From assembly GCA_934597345.1 (NCBI GenBank), contig CAKTRJ010000013.1, forward strand, positions 1-57,708: 57,708 nt of DNA. Reading direction: 5' to 3'. Below are positions 8,536 to 17,602 of the stretch, piece by piece. The notes beneath the pieces are model-generated. The model was not told the DNA's origin. It saw nothing but the letters and a program-made list of their open reading frames with translations, and did not search any database. Source of the stretch: an uncultured Oscillospiraceae bacterium (GTDB taxonomy: Bacteria; Bacillota; Clostridia; Oscillospirales; Oscillospiraceae). Position 1 is the first letter of the stretch. Each line of letters starts with the position of its first letter. The position numbers and the translations under genes are program-made.

Positions 8536-9750
8536 TCATCCGATCACTTTGCCGTCATACAGCTCCGCGGTGGTGACGATGACCTCGTCGCCCCGCCGCA
8601 GCATGCTGGAATCCTCTTCGGCGGAGACCGCCTCCACCAGCGCGTAGCCGTCGCCCTGATAGACCACCTGCACCGGCTTGAACTTGGCCCGGACGCCCAG
8701 CACGCAGTAAACCCCGGCCACTCCCTCGTCGCTGACCCGCAGCGCGTTGGAGGGCAGGCGCAGGCCCTCATAGGTGCGCAGCACCAGCGTGGCGGCCTGA
8801 TGGCGCAGCAGCGTGGTCTGGGCAACGTATTTATCGCTTTTCAGCAGCAGCGTCCGGTGGCCGTTCTCGCTGCGGGAAATGCTGACCACCGTCATTTTCA
8901 GATCCATGGTCAGCCCCTTGGCGAACCGCAGCGTCACGGTGGAGCGGCCGTCCAACTGCTGGGCCTGCTCGTCCGTGATATTGGCGGCGTAGTACCAGAT
9001 GTCGCCGTAGATCAGCTTGCCCACGTTGGCGCTGTCGCTGCTGACGGGCTTGACGCTGTCCAGCTTGCCGGGCGTCAGGTCATCCTGCAGGAACTCCGGC
9101 GTCAGCACCGTTTCATAGCCGTCGCAGGCGGCGGAATAGATGCCGCCCTCCGGCGCGGTGATGGCCGTGCCGTTCAGGGAGCTTTTCAGCTCCGCGATCT
9201 CTTTTTCCGTGGCCTGGATATCCGACTCGATCTCCTCCTGAGAGGCGGAGGAGTAATCCCGCTTCAGGATGGCGCTTTTCAGGGAGGACAGTTCCTCATC
9301 CGCGCCGCTGTACTCTCCGCCCGCCACCGACTGGTGCAGGGCCAGAATGTCGGCGTTGATGGAGGAATCCAGCTTCAAGGCCGCGTCGGGGTCCAGATAG
9401 GAGATCAGGGAGAAGGACAGCTGCTCCAGGCGAAGCTCCAGCTGTTCCAGCCGCTCCACCCGGGTCAGAGCGCCGCTGTCGGGATAGGCGGTGGCCATGG
9501 TCTGGTTCCGGCCCACCCGCTCGCCCTCGGACAGGGCGTGGCTCAGCGTCCCGGCGTCGGAGTGGAAGGTCTCCTCATCCCGCACCAGATAGCCGTTGAC
9601 CTCCATGGTGACCTCCTCAGCCGAGGCATAGACCAGTGTGGTGCTGATGGGGTCGGTGACATAGCGGTAGCCCTGTACCACGAAGTAGACCACCACGGCG
9701 GCCAGCAGGACGATGGACAATATTTTGAAGATAGGGGTGGCTGCTTTCAT
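8536..9750 (-). CDS. HlyD-like membrane adaptor protein
   Basis: A 404-aa protein anchored by one N-terminal membrane helix (about residues 9-27), followed by an exported region. Sequence traits: a biotinyl/lipoyl-like hairpin half (VNGYLVRDEETFHSDAGTL), a coiled coil at about 75-185 rich in Leu and Glu, and C-terminal beta-barrel-like repeats. This is the HlyD/periplasmic-adaptor layout, but no exporter gene is adjacent. It sits upstream of yggS-sepF, so a role at the division or cell-wall interface is possible (inference). The 9750 start has AAGGAGCGGG before it. Alternatively it may be a peptidoglycan-associated structural protein. Confidence 0.72.
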   Translation of the reverse strand: MKAATPIFKILSIVLLAAVVVYFVVQGYRYVTDPISTTLVYASAEEVTMEVNGYLVRDEETFHSDAGTLSHALSEGERVGRNQTMATAYPDSGALTRVERLEQLELRLEQLSFSLISYLDPDAALKLDSSINADILALHQSVAGGEYSGADEELSSLKSAILKRDYSSASQEEIESDIQATEKEIAELKSSLNGTAITAPEGGIYSAACDGYETVLTPEFLQDDLTPGKLDSVKPVSSDSANVGKLIYGDIWYYAANITDEQAQQLDGRSTVTLRFAKGLTMDLKMTVVSISRSENGHRTLLLKSDKYVAQTTLLRHQAATLVLRTYEGLRLPSNALRVSDEGVAGVYCVLGVRAKFKPVQVVYQGDGYALVEAVSAEEDSSMLRRGDEVIVTTAELYDGKVIG

Positions 9751-9855
9751 ATCCCGCTCCTTATGTGTATCTGTGCGTGTTGCGTGTATATGCCTGTGAG
9801 AATTTCGTAGGGGCCGCGTCCCCGACAGCCCGCCGGATGTGCAATGGGTTATCGT

Positions 9856-9935
9856 GCGGCGGGGTGAGGGCACCCCGCCCTACGGCGTGTTGCCGTTGGT
9901 CATTGCGTAGGGCGGCCTGCCCTCAGGCCGCCGCG
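9856..9935. repeat. REP-like 80-bp palindromic repeat, copy A (after hfq)
   Basis: Two hairpins (9856-9884 and 9906-9935) separated by 21 bp and themselves inverted copies of each other. Hairpin 1 stem is GGCGGGGTG/CACCCCGCC; hairpin 2 stem is GGCGGCCTG/CAGGCCGCC, differing only by a compensated GG/CC swap. The element ends one base from the hfq stop codon. A related, shorter block (CGTAGGGG..., from 9806) lies upstream. Copy B is at 13201-13280. The gap 9751-9936 holds nothing else that I can see. Confidence 0.85.
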
Positions 9936-9936
9936 A

Positions 9937-10170
9937 TCACATCTCCTCCGGCTCCTGAAAGCTGATCGCTCTTGCCGGGGCGATGGTGGAGATGGCGTGC
10001 TTGTAGATCACCTGCTGGCGGCCCTCGCTGTCCAGCACCACCACAAAGCAGTCAAACCCGGTGATCAGACCCCGCAGCTGGAAGCCGTTCACCAGAAACA
10101 TGGTGACGGGGATCTTCTGCTTCCGGGCCTGGGTCAGAAATACTTCCTGTAAATTGTTTGTCTTTTGCAT
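9937..10170 (-). CDS. hfq: RNA chaperone Hfq
   Basis: Hexameric Sm-like protein that binds small RNAs and A-rich or U-rich mRNA sites. Sm1 ([19 protein letters not shown]) and Sm2 (YKHAISTI, with the conserved KH pair) are present; at 77 aa it is a typical Firmicute Hfq. The start at 10170 follows AGGAGGACGCT. It is the last gene of miaA-hfq, 64 nt after miaA, and its stop directly abuts the REP-like repeat. Confidence 0.95.
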   Translation of the reverse strand: MQKTNNLQEVFLTQARKQKIPVTMFLVNGFQLRGLITGFDCFVVVLDSEGRQQVIYKHAISTIAPARAISFQEPEEM

Positions 10171-10234
10171 AGCGTCCTCCTGATATGTCTTTTGTGTACG
10201 GACGCTATCTCTATGAGACGACCTCCGCCGTGAT

Positions 10235-11176
10235 TCAGCATAAACCACGGCGATGGAGATATTCTGTCGCTTTTTGCAGACCCGCAGGGAAATTTGGGCT
10301 GCGCTGCCAGCGCACCCAGAAAATGTCGGGGTTCCGCCGCAGCCACGTCAGCTGCCGCTTGGCGTACTGGCGTGAGCGGAGCTTCACCTCGGCGATGGCC
10401 TCCTCTGTGGTAACCGTGCCCTCGGCCACCGCAAGGAACTGTTTATAGCCGATGGCCTGTAAGGCCGTGGCGTCACGGGGCAGGCCGCCGGACAGCAGGG
10501 CTTCCACCTCCGCCAGCAGCCCCTGCTCCACCATGATATCCACACGGCGGTCGATGCGGTCGCGGAGATCCTGCCGGTCCTCAAAATCCAGACCGATATA
10601 GAGGGCGTCGTATCTGGGGGGACGCTGTCGCTCCAGTGCGTCGTGCTCCGTGATGGTGCGGCCGGTCTCCTGCCACACCTCCAGGGCACGGATGATGCGC
10701 TTTTCATCCCGCAGGTGCAGCTTTTCCGCCGCCGCAGAGTCGATCTTCCGCAGCTCCTCCAGCAGCACTTCGACGCCCTCCGTCCGGGCGCGGCGCTGCA
10801 ATGCCTGCCGTATTTCCGTACCCTGCGATCCGGCAGCGAAGTCCGTCCCCCGGATCAGGGCATCCAGATAGAGGCCCGTGCCGCCCACCAGCACCGGCAG
10901 CCTGCCGCGGCTCAGGATATCCTGCACGCATGCGTCAGCCGCCTGCACATACCGGGCCACCGACCAGCTCTCCGCCGGATCGACCACGGCCACCATGTGG
11001 TGGGGGACGCCCTCCATCTCCTCCGCTGTCGGCGCGGCGGTGCCCACCGCCATGCCGCGGTAGATCTGCATGGAGTCCACGCTGACCACCTCGCCGTTGA
11101 AGCGCCTGGCCAGCGCCACGCCCATTTTCGTTTTTCCGGTGGCGGTGGGGCCCACCACACAAAGCACTGTGGCCAT
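10235..11176 (-). CDS. miaA: tRNA dimethylallyltransferase MiaA
   Basis: Adds a dimethylallyl group to A37 of tRNAs reading UNN codons; MiaB (16029-17456) then methylthiolates it, so both enzymes of the ms2i6A pathway are encoded here. Walker A GPTATGKT is at residues about 9-16, followed by [12 protein letters not shown] and the tRNA-recognition QAIGYKQF segment. It is 313 aa and full length. It begins 18 nt after mutL in the same direction. Confidence 0.95.
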   Translation of the reverse strand: MATVLCVVGPTATGKTKMGVALARRFNGEVVSVDSMQIYRGMAVGTAAPTAEEMEGVPHHMVAVVDPAESWSVARYVQAADACVQDILSRGRLPVLVGGTGLYLDALIRGTDFAAGSQGTEIRQALQRRARTEGVEVLLEELRKIDSAAAEKLHLRDEKRIIRALEVWQETGRTITEHDALERQRPPRYDALYIGLDFEDRQDLRDRIDRRVDIMVEQGLLAEVEALLSGGLPRDATALQAIGYKQFLAVAEGTVTTEEAIAEVKLRSRQYAKRQLTWLRRNPDIFWVRWQRSPNFPAGLQKATEYLHRRGLC

Positions 11177-11194
11177 TGCTGTTACTCCTTGGGT

Positions 11195-13183
11195 TCAGGC
11201 TCGTTTGAACATCTTCTCGATGTCGTATTTGCTCAGTTTATACTTCACCGGACGGCCATGGGGGCAGTAGAGAATTTCGCCCGACTGCACCTTTTCCACC
11301 AGCGCCGCCAGTTCGGTGGCATCGGTGGTCATGCCGGCCTTGATGGCACTTTTGCAGGCCATGGTGTGCAGCAGCTCGTCCCGTGCGCCCTCCGGGTCGG
11401 CCCGGCCCAGGGCCAGCTTCTGGGCCAGCTCCTCCAGCGTGGCGGCGGCATCCGCCGCCAGAATGTCCGCTGGGACCTCGCGGATCAGCACCGTGCCGCC
11501 GCCGAAGTCCTCGCACACAAAGCCGAACTCCTGCAAAAGGGACAGGTCGTCCAGCACGGCGGCGTAGGCCTCCGGCTCCAGCGCCACGGTGACAGGCGTC
11601 AGCAGCGGCTGGGCCATCAGGGGCTGGCGGTTGGCCTTCAATGCGTCGAAACGCAGCCGCTCGTGGGCGGCATGCTTGTCGATGAGCCACACGGTGTCGT
11701 GCTCATCCTCGCAGATGATGTAGGTTTTCAGCACCTCGCCCACCATGCGCCACGGGGCTTCTTTTACCGGCTCCATGGTCTGCTGCTCCGGTTCCCGGGG
11801 CAGAGAGATGGCCTCCTGCGCGGGAGAGGACGGTTCCTCGGCCACCGGCGCGGGGACGACCTCCGCCGGGGTCTCCGCCTTTTCAGGCGGGGTGATCTCG
11901 TAGGTGCGGCCCGTCAAGGGAGAGGCCGCGATGGCGGGCTTCTTCTGCTGCACAACGTCCCGGACATAGATGGTCTCGGCGCTGTGGGGCCGCGCGGCCA
12001 TGGCGGGTACGCTGTCCGCCGGTTCGATAGGCATACTGTCCCGGATGACGTTTTTCGTGGCCGGGGCGGCGGGCCGGGCGGTAAAGCTGCCCAGCGGCTT
12101 TTTCTCCTCCACGGGTACGGCGGCTTTGGCCTTGAACTCCTGCGCGGTCATTTTCCGGAAGAAGGACGGCTCCTTTTCCGCCCGCTGCGGGGCCTTTTCG
12201 GCGTTGAGGGCGTCCAGAATGGTATAATACACCGCGTCAAACACGGTCTTGTCGGATACGAATTTCACCACCGTCTTGGCGGGGTGAACGTTCACGTCCA
12301 CCATGTCCCTGGGCAGCGTCACATGCAGCACGCAGCCAGGAAAACGGCCCTTGAGAAGCTGGTTTTTATAGGCCTCCTCCAGCGCCGCCGTCAGCAGCTG
12401 GGACTTGACGAAGCGGCCGTTGACGAACAGCACCTGCTTGCCGCGGCTGCCGTGGCCGTTGAGGGGCTTGGTGACGAAGCCCTCCACCTTTACGTTGCCG
12501 CCGCTGCCGGAGATGGGCAGCAGGCCAAGGGCGAAATCACGGCCCATAGCTGCGTAGATGGTGGACAGCAGCTGCCCGTCGCCGGGGGTGTGGAGCACCT
12601 CCTGTCCGTCGCGGATCAGCTTGAAGGACACGTCGGGGTGGCTCAGCGCCAGATGCTGCACCACGCCGGACACGGCGGTGCCCTCGGCGCTGTCCTTCTT
12701 CATGAACTTCATCCGGGCAGGGGTGTTGTAAAAGAGGTCGCGGACGCAGATGGTGGTGCCCTCCGGGCAGCCGGTAGGCTCCGTCTGGCCAGGAACGCCG
12801 CCCTCCAGATGGAGCGCCGCGCCCATGTCCTCGCCTGCGGCGCGGGAGAAGATATCCACCCGCGATACGGCGGCGATGGCGGCCAGTGCTTCGCCCCGGA
12901 AACCCAGCGTGCCGATGGCCGCCAAATCGGCGGCGGCGCGGAGCTTGCTGGTGGCGTGGCGCAGAAAGGCGGTGGGCAGCTGCTCCGCCGGGATGCCGCA
13001 GCCGTTGTCGGTGATGCGGATATAGGTCAGGCCGCCGCGCTCGATCTCCGCCACGATGGCGGACGCGCCCGCGTCGATGGCGTTCTCCAGCAGCTCCTTC
13101 ATGACGCTGGCGGGACGCTCCACCACCTCGCCGGCGGCGATAAGATCCGCCACATGGGGCGGCAAACATTGGATCTGCGGCAT
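11195..13183 (-). CDS. mutL: DNA mismatch repair protein MutL
   Basis: GHKL ATPase that couples MutS mismatch recognition to strand removal. The N-terminal ATPase has ELLENAIDAGAS, DNGCGI and TLGFRGEALAAI; a Pro/Ala-rich linker covers about 340-450. The C-terminal endonuclease-type domain has DKHAAHERLRFD (the DQHAxxExxxxE-like site, last acid Asp), ACKSAIKAG and CPHGRP, so it is likely an active nicking MutL as in organisms lacking MutH. 662 aa. REP-like repeat copy B separates it from mutS. Confidence 0.95.
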   Translation of the reverse strand: MPQIQCLPPHVADLIAAGEVVERPASVMKELLENAIDAGASAIVAEIERGGLTYIRITDNGCGIPAEQLPTAFLRHATSKLRAAADLAAIGTLGFRGEALAAIAAVSRVDIFSRAAGEDMGAALHLEGGVPGQTEPTGCPEGTTICVRDLFYNTPARMKFMKKDSAEGTAVSGVVQHLALSHPDVSFKLIRDGQEVLHTPGDGQLLSTIYAAMGRDFALGLLPISGSGGNVKVEGFVTKPLNGHGSRGKQVLFVNGRFVKSQLLTAALEEAYKNQLLKGRFPGCVLHVTLPRDMVDVNVHPAKTVVKFVSDKTVFDAVYYTILDALNAEKAPQRAEKEPSFFRKMTAQEFKAKAAVPVEEKKPLGSFTARPAAPATKNVIRDSMPIEPADSVPAMAARPHSAETIYVRDVVQQKKPAIAASPLTGRTYEITPPEKAETPAEVVPAPVAEEPSSPAQEAISLPREPEQQTMEPVKEAPWRMVGEVLKTYIICEDEHDTVWLIDKHAAHERLRFDALKANRQPLMAQPLLTPVTVALEPEAYAAVLDDLSLLQEFGFVCEDFGGGTVLIREVPADILAADAAATLEELAQKLALGRADPEGARDELLHTMACKSAIKAGMTTDATELAALVEKVQSGEILYCPHGRPVKYKLSKYDIEKMFKRA

Positions 13184-13200
13184 GGTTCCTCCTTATACTA

Positions 13201-13280
13201 GCGGCGGGGTGAGGGCACCCCGCCCTACGCACGGGTGTCAATAGAATTTCCGTAGGGCGGCCTGCCCTCAGGCCGCCGCG
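13201..13280. repeat. REP-like 80-bp palindromic repeat, copy B (after mutS)
   Basis: Identical in both conserved arms (29 and 30 nt) to copy A at 9856-9935, with the same 21-bp spacing but an unrelated spacer. It starts 17 bp before the mutL ATG (in minus sense) and ends 2 nt from the mutS stop, so it occupies nearly the whole mutS-mutL gap. Two GC-rich hairpins in the transcript could act as a processing or partial termination signal. Confidence 0.85.
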
Positions 13281-13282
13281 GC

Positions 13283-15883
13283 TCATTGCAGCTTGTTTTT
13301 CAATTCGTACAGCAGATTCAGCGCCTCTAGCGGGCTTAGGGTGTCCACCTGCGCACGGCGGAGCTGGTCAATGACCGCGCTCTCGCTGAGGGCCTCCAGT
13401 GACACCTGATCCGTTTCCGCAGGGGCGGCGTGGGGCTTGCCTGCCTCGTCCTCCAGCTCCTGTAAAATATGGCGGGCACGGGTCAGCACCTGCCTGGGCA
13501 GGCCTGCCAGCTTGGCCACCTCGATACCGTAGCTGCGGTCGGCGCCGCCGGAGATGATCTTCCGCAGAAAGATGATATCCTCGCCCCGTGTGCGGACGGC
13601 AATGTTATAGTTGCGGACGCCGGGAAGCTCACCCTCCAGGGCCGTCAGTTCGTGATAATGGGTGGCGAACAGGGTCTTGGCTCCCAGCTTTTTCGGGTCG
13701 GCGCAGTATTCCAGCACCGCCCGGGCGATGGACATGCCGTCAAAGGTGGAGGTACCCCGGCCGATCTCGTCCAGGATCAGCAGGCTGTCCGCCGTGGCGG
13801 ACTTGAGAATGTCGCTGACCTCCGTCATCTCCACCATGAAGGTGGACTGTCCGGCGGACAGGTCGTCGCTGGCACCGATGCGGGTGAAAATGCGGTCCAC
13901 CACGCCGATACGGGCGGCCCGGGCGGGAACGAAGGAGCCAATCTGCGCCATCAGCACGATCAGCGCCACCTGACGCATATAAGTGGATTTACCGGCCATG
14001 TTGGGGCCGGTGATGATGGCCACCCGGTCGTCCCTGGCACCCATGTAGGTGTCGTTGGGGACGAACATGCTGTCGCGGCGCATCTGCTCCACCACCGGAT
14101 GGCGGCCGTCGTGGATCTCAATGACGCCGGACTCGTCCACCACGGGGCAGCAGTAGTTGTTCTTTACCGCCACGGCGGCCAGCGAGCACAGCGCGTCCAG
14201 CTCCGCCACCAGCGCGGCGGCCTGCTGCACCCGCGCGGCCTGGGCGGCGATGTGCAGCCGCAGATCGGTGAACAGCTGGTATTCCAGCGCTGTGATGCGG
14301 TCGTTGGCGGAGAGAATGTCGTGCTCCAAATCCTTCAGCTCCTGGGTGATGTACCGCTCGCCGTTCACCAGCGTCTGCTTGCGGATGTAGCTTTCCGGCA
14401 CCTGATCCTTGAAGGAGTTGGACACCTCGATATAGTAGCCGAACACTTTGTTGTAGCCGATCTTCAGGGTGCGGATGCCGGTTTTTTCCTTTTCGGCGGC
14501 CTCCATGCGGACGATCACGTCCTTGCCGCCGTGGAGGATGCTCCGCAGACGATCCACCTCGCCGTCGAAGCCCTCCCGGATCATCTCGCCCTCGCGGACG
14601 GAGAAGGGCGGCTCGTCCACCAGCGTCTGGCCGATGAGAGCGGCCAAATCGTTGAGATCGTCCAGCTCTTCATTCAACTGGTGCAGGCGGCCCTTGTCAA
14701 AGCAGGACAGCTGGGCCTTCACCTGGGGCAGGCGCTCCATGGCGGTACGGAGGGAAACCAGATCCCGGCCGCCTGCCGTGCCGTACACGATGCGGCCCAC
14801 CAGACGCTCCATGTCGGAGATGCCCTGCAGGGCCAGTATCAGCTCCTCCCGGGCCATGGTGTTCTCGGCCAGCGCCGCCACGGCGGCGCTGCGCCGGTCG
14901 ATCTCCGTGACGGACAGCAGGGGACGCTCCAGCCACGAGCGCATCATGCGGCCGCCCATGGCGGTTTTCGTCTTGTCCAGCACCCACAGGAGGCTGCCCT
15001 TCTTCTCCTTGCTGCGGAGGGTCTCGGTCAGCTCCAGATTGCGCCGGGCCGTCAGATCCAGCTCCATGAACTGGCCCCGGCGGTAGTATTCCAGATCGTC
15101 CACATGGGACAGGTCGGTCTTTTGCGTCTCGTGCAGGTAGCTCAGCAGAGCACCCAGCGCCAGAAACACCGCCGGGTTATCCCTTGGCAGGCGGTGCAGC
15201 GCGTCGTCACCGAACTGGCGGCGGATCAGCCGCTCGGAGGCCTCCATCTGGAAGCGGCCGGAAGGCAGCTTCTCCAGATGGCAGTTCAGCTTGTCCTGCA
15301 AAAAGCTGTGAAGCATCTCGTCAAAGAAAGCGGTCTCGTTAACTACCGCTTCGGCAGGGGTGAAGCGGCCCAGCTCGTTGATGAGCTGCTTCACGCGCTC
15401 GCCGCCGGAAAAGGTGGTGGCGTGGGCTTTGCCGGTGGTGATGTCGCAGACGCACACGGCGGCGTAATCGTCGTCCAGATAGATGCCGGCGCAGAAGTTG
15501 GAGCGGCCCTCGTCCAGGCAGGCGCTGTCGATGACCGTGCCGGGGGTCACCACGCGGATGATGTCCCGCTTCACCAGCCCCTTGGCCTGGGCGGGATCCT
15601 CCGTCTGCTCGCAGATGGCCACCTTGTAGCCCTTGGCGATGAGCCGGGCGATATAGGCATCCGCCGCGTGGTAGGGCACGCCGCACATGGGCATCCGCTC
15701 CTCAGCGGGCTTGTCCTTGCTCTTGTCCCGGCTGGTCAGCGTCAGATCCAGCTCACGGGACGCCGTTTTGGCGTCGGCGCCGAACATCTCATAGAAGTCA
15801 CCCAGACGGAAGAACAGAATGGCGTCCTGATTCTGTTCCTTTATTTGCAGGTATTGCTGCATCATGGGGGTCAGTTCTGCCAT
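13283..15883 (-). CDS. mutS: DNA mismatch repair protein MutS
   Basis: Recognises mismatches and small loops. The N-terminal mismatch wedge FYEMF (Phe and Glu at residues about 27-29) is present. The ABC-type ATPase has Walker A GPNMAGKST and Walker B DEIGRGTST, with the SAGQSTF signature between them. The C-terminus ends with EALNLLYELKNKL, as in other MutS1 proteins. 866 aa is full length. The gene is downstream of miaB and upstream of mutL, the usual Clostridia order. Confidence 0.97.
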   Translation of the reverse strand: MAELTPMMQQYLQIKEQNQDAILFFRLGDFYEMFGADAKTASRELDLTLTSRDKSKDKPAEERMPMCGVPYHAADAYIARLIAKGYKVAICEQTEDPAQAKGLVKRDIIRVVTPGTVIDSACLDEGRSNFCAGIYLDDDYAAVCVCDITTGKAHATTFSGGERVKQLINELGRFTPAEAVVNETAFFDEMLHSFLQDKLNCHLEKLPSGRFQMEASERLIRRQFGDDALHRLPRDNPAVFLALGALLSYLHETQKTDLSHVDDLEYYRRGQFMELDLTARRNLELTETLRSKEKKGSLLWVLDKTKTAMGGRMMRSWLERPLLSVTEIDRRSAAVAALAENTMAREELILALQGISDMERLVGRIVYGTAGGRDLVSLRTAMERLPQVKAQLSCFDKGRLHQLNEELDDLNDLAALIGQTLVDEPPFSVREGEMIREGFDGEVDRLRSILHGGKDVIVRMEAAEKEKTGIRTLKIGYNKVFGYYIEVSNSFKDQVPESYIRKQTLVNGERYITQELKDLEHDILSANDRITALEYQLFTDLRLHIAAQAARVQQAAALVAELDALCSLAAVAVKNNYCCPVVDESGVIEIHDGRHPVVEQMRRDSMFVPNDTYMGARDDRVAIITGPNMAGKSTYMRQVALIVLMAQIGSFVPARAARIGVVDRIFTRIGASDDLSAGQSTFMVEMTEVSDILKSATADSLLILDEIGRGTSTFDGMSIARAVLEYCADPKKLGAKTLFATHYHELTALEGELPGVRNYNIAVRTRGEDIIFLRKIISGGADRSYGIEVAKLAGLPRQVLTRARHILQELEDEAGKPHAAPAETDQVSLEALSESAVIDQLRRAQVDTLSPLEALNLLYELKNKLQ

Positions 15884-15916
15884 AGGGGACTCCTTTCAAA
15901 CTTGCGTATCACACTC

Positions 15917-16020
15917 CTGTCATTGCGAGGAGGCCGCAAGGCCGACGCGGCAATCCGTTTCCCCGATAAAAGGAGGACGAATTCCCACGACCAGTCTGAG
16001 GACTGGTCTCGGAATGACAG
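15917..16020. mobile_element. MITE-like element with 12-bp imperfect terminal inverted repeats
   Basis: A 104-bp element in the mutS-miaB gap. Left end TGTCATTGCGAG (15918-15929) and right end CTCGGAATGACA (16008-16019) match as inverted repeats at 11 of 12 positions. Inside are two small hairpins: GGCC-GCAA-GGCC at 15932-15943 and ACCAGTC-TGAG-GACTGGT at 15990-16007. No coding capacity. Similar intergenic repeats with TGTCATTGCGAG ends are, to my knowledge, common in Clostridia genomes. Confidence 0.75.
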
Positions 16021-16028
16021 AAAAGGCT

Positions 16029-17456
16029 TTATACCATCTCGCCGAACAGCGCCCAGGTGTTGCTGTCGGTGATCTTTACGTCATGATATGTGCCGATGGC
16101 GGCCTTGTCGCCCACCAGATGCACCAGCCGTCCTCCGGCGGTGCGGGCCGTCAGGGGCCAGCGGCTGTCGTCGCTCTCGCCGTCGATCAGGCAGCGGAGG
16201 GTGCGGCCCACATATTGGGCGTGGATCTCCTCGGAGATCCTGTTCTGGGCATCGCACAGCCGGTCGAACCACACCTGCTTCTCCGCGCGGGGGACAGGAT
16301 CCTCCATTTTGGCGGCGGGCGTGCCGGGCCGGGGCGAGAAGATGAAGGTGAACAGCGCGTCGAACCGCACCTGCTCCACCAGCGCCACCGTCTCCATGGC
16401 CTCGGCCTCCGTCTCGCCGGGGAAGCCGATGATCACGTCGCTGGTCAGCACCAGCTCCGGCATGACCCTGCGGGCGTAGGTGATGAGTTCTAAGTACCGG
16501 GCCTTGTCATAGGGGCGGTGCATGGCCCGCAGCACCCGGTCGCAGCCGGACTGCACGGGGAGGTGCAGTTGCTTGGCCACATGCTTGCACCGGGCCATGG
16601 TGTCGAACAGTTTGAAGCTGGCGTCCTTAGGCTGGGAGGACATGAAGCGGATGAGATAGTCGCCGGGGATCCCGTCCAGCGCCGAGAGCAGGTCGGCGAA
16701 GTCATAGCCGGTGCCAAGGTCTTTGCCGTAGGAGTTGACGTTCTGGCCCAGCAGGGTGATCTCTTTGTACCCCTCGGCAGCCAGCTCCCGTACCTCGCGG
16801 ATGATCTGCTCCGGGTCGCGGCTGCGCTCGCGGCCACGGACATAGGGCACGATGCAGTAGGAGCAGAAGTTGTTGCAGCCGTACATGATGCTGACCCACG
16901 CGCGGGTGCGTCCCTCCCGGACCACCGGCATGCCCTCGGCAATGGAGCCGTGCTCGTCCTCCACGGAGAACACCCGGCCCCGGCGGGTATAGACCTGCCA
17001 GAGAAGCTCCGGGAACTTCCACAGGGCCTGCGGGCCGAATACCAGGTCAACGTGACGGTAGGACTGGCGCACCTTTTCCGCCACCTCGGGCCGCTGGGCC
17101 ATGCAGCCGCACAGGCAGATGATCTGCTCCGGATTGGCCTTCTTGGTATGGGTCAGGGCGCCCAGATTGCCGTAGACCCGCTTTTCCGCATGATCGCGGA
17201 TGGCGCAGGTGTTCAGCACAATGATATCGGCCTGGGCAGGCTCGGTGACAAATTCACAGCCCATGGCTTCCAGCATACCCATGATGTGCTGGCTGTCGGC
17301 CACGTTCTGCTGACAGCCGAAGGTGTCCACCAGCGCACGGACGGTCTTGCCCCGCTGGATGTGCAGCTCTTTTATTTTTTCGGTAAACTCCCGCTGACGC
17401 TCCATGTCCGCGTCAGACAGGACGACATTTTTTCGTTCCAAGGGTACCTCCTTCAC
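16029..17456 (-). CDS. miaB: tRNA-2-methylthio-N6-dimethylallyladenosine synthase MiaB
   Basis: Radical-SAM methylthiotransferase converting i6A37 to ms2i6A37. N-terminal auxiliary-cluster cysteines: TFGCQQN, LNTCAIRDHAEKRVYGN and CGCMAQRP. Radical SAM site: CNNFCSYC. The C-terminal TRAM domain follows (about 400-475). 475 aa is full length. It is transcribed from its own promoter, divergent from lspA, and upstream of mutS. Confidence 0.95.
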   Translation of the reverse strand: MKEVPLERKNVVLSDADMERQREFTEKIKELHIQRGKTVRALVDTFGCQQNVADSQHIMGMLEAMGCEFVTEPAQADIIVLNTCAIRDHAEKRVYGNLGALTHTKKANPEQIICLCGCMAQRPEVAEKVRQSYRHVDLVFGPQALWKFPELLWQVYTRRGRVFSVEDEHGSIAEGMPVVREGRTRAWVSIMYGCNNFCSYCIVPYVRGRERSRDPEQIIREVRELAAEGYKEITLLGQNVNSYGKDLGTGYDFADLLSALDGIPGDYLIRFMSSQPKDASFKLFDTMARCKHVAKQLHLPVQSGCDRVLRAMHRPYDKARYLELITYARRVMPELVLTSDVIIGFPGETEAEAMETVALVEQVRFDALFTFIFSPRPGTPAAKMEDPVPRAEKQVWFDRLCDAQNRISEEIHAQYVGRTLRCLIDGESDDSRWPLTARTAGGRLVHLVGDKAAIGTYHDVKITDSNTWALFGEMV

Positions 17457-17491
17457 CCGGCGCGGCGCGCAAGGCGATATTTAATCATGGT

Positions 17492-17520
17492 ATTATACCA
17501 TATTCAAAACCGCAATACAA
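17492..17520 (-). promoter_or_regulatory. Promoter of miaB and possibly the mutS-mutL-miaA-hfq run
   Basis: Minus strand TTGTAT (17520-17515), 17-bp spacer, TATAAT (17497-17492) with an extended TGG before it; 36 bp before the miaB ATG. Confidence 0.7.
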
Positions 17521-17539
17521 GAAATGCGCAGAATAAAAG

Positions 17540-17568
17540 TTGCAAATTCCGCCGCCATGCGCTATGAT
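17540..17568 (+). promoter_or_regulatory. Promoter of lspA-rluD
   Basis: TTGCAA (17540-17545), 17-bp spacer, TATGAT (17563-17568), 35 bp before the lspA start and back-to-back with the miaB promoter. Confidence 0.65.
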
Positions 17569-17602
17569 GGGGGTACTCTGAATTTACAACGAGGGATTTC
17601 AT

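Noticed and set aside
6637..9810. A continuous open frame of over 1000 codons on the plus strand opposite divIVA-sepF-yggS-HlyD
   Set aside because: Antisense frame created by GC-rich third positions; its protein is low-complexity Leu/Gly/His and the four minus-strand genes have clear families and ribosome binding sites.
10643..13201. An 850-codon plus-strand open frame opposite miaA and mutL
   Set aside because: Shadow of MutL; no family motifs, His/Gly/Arg-rich, no start signal.
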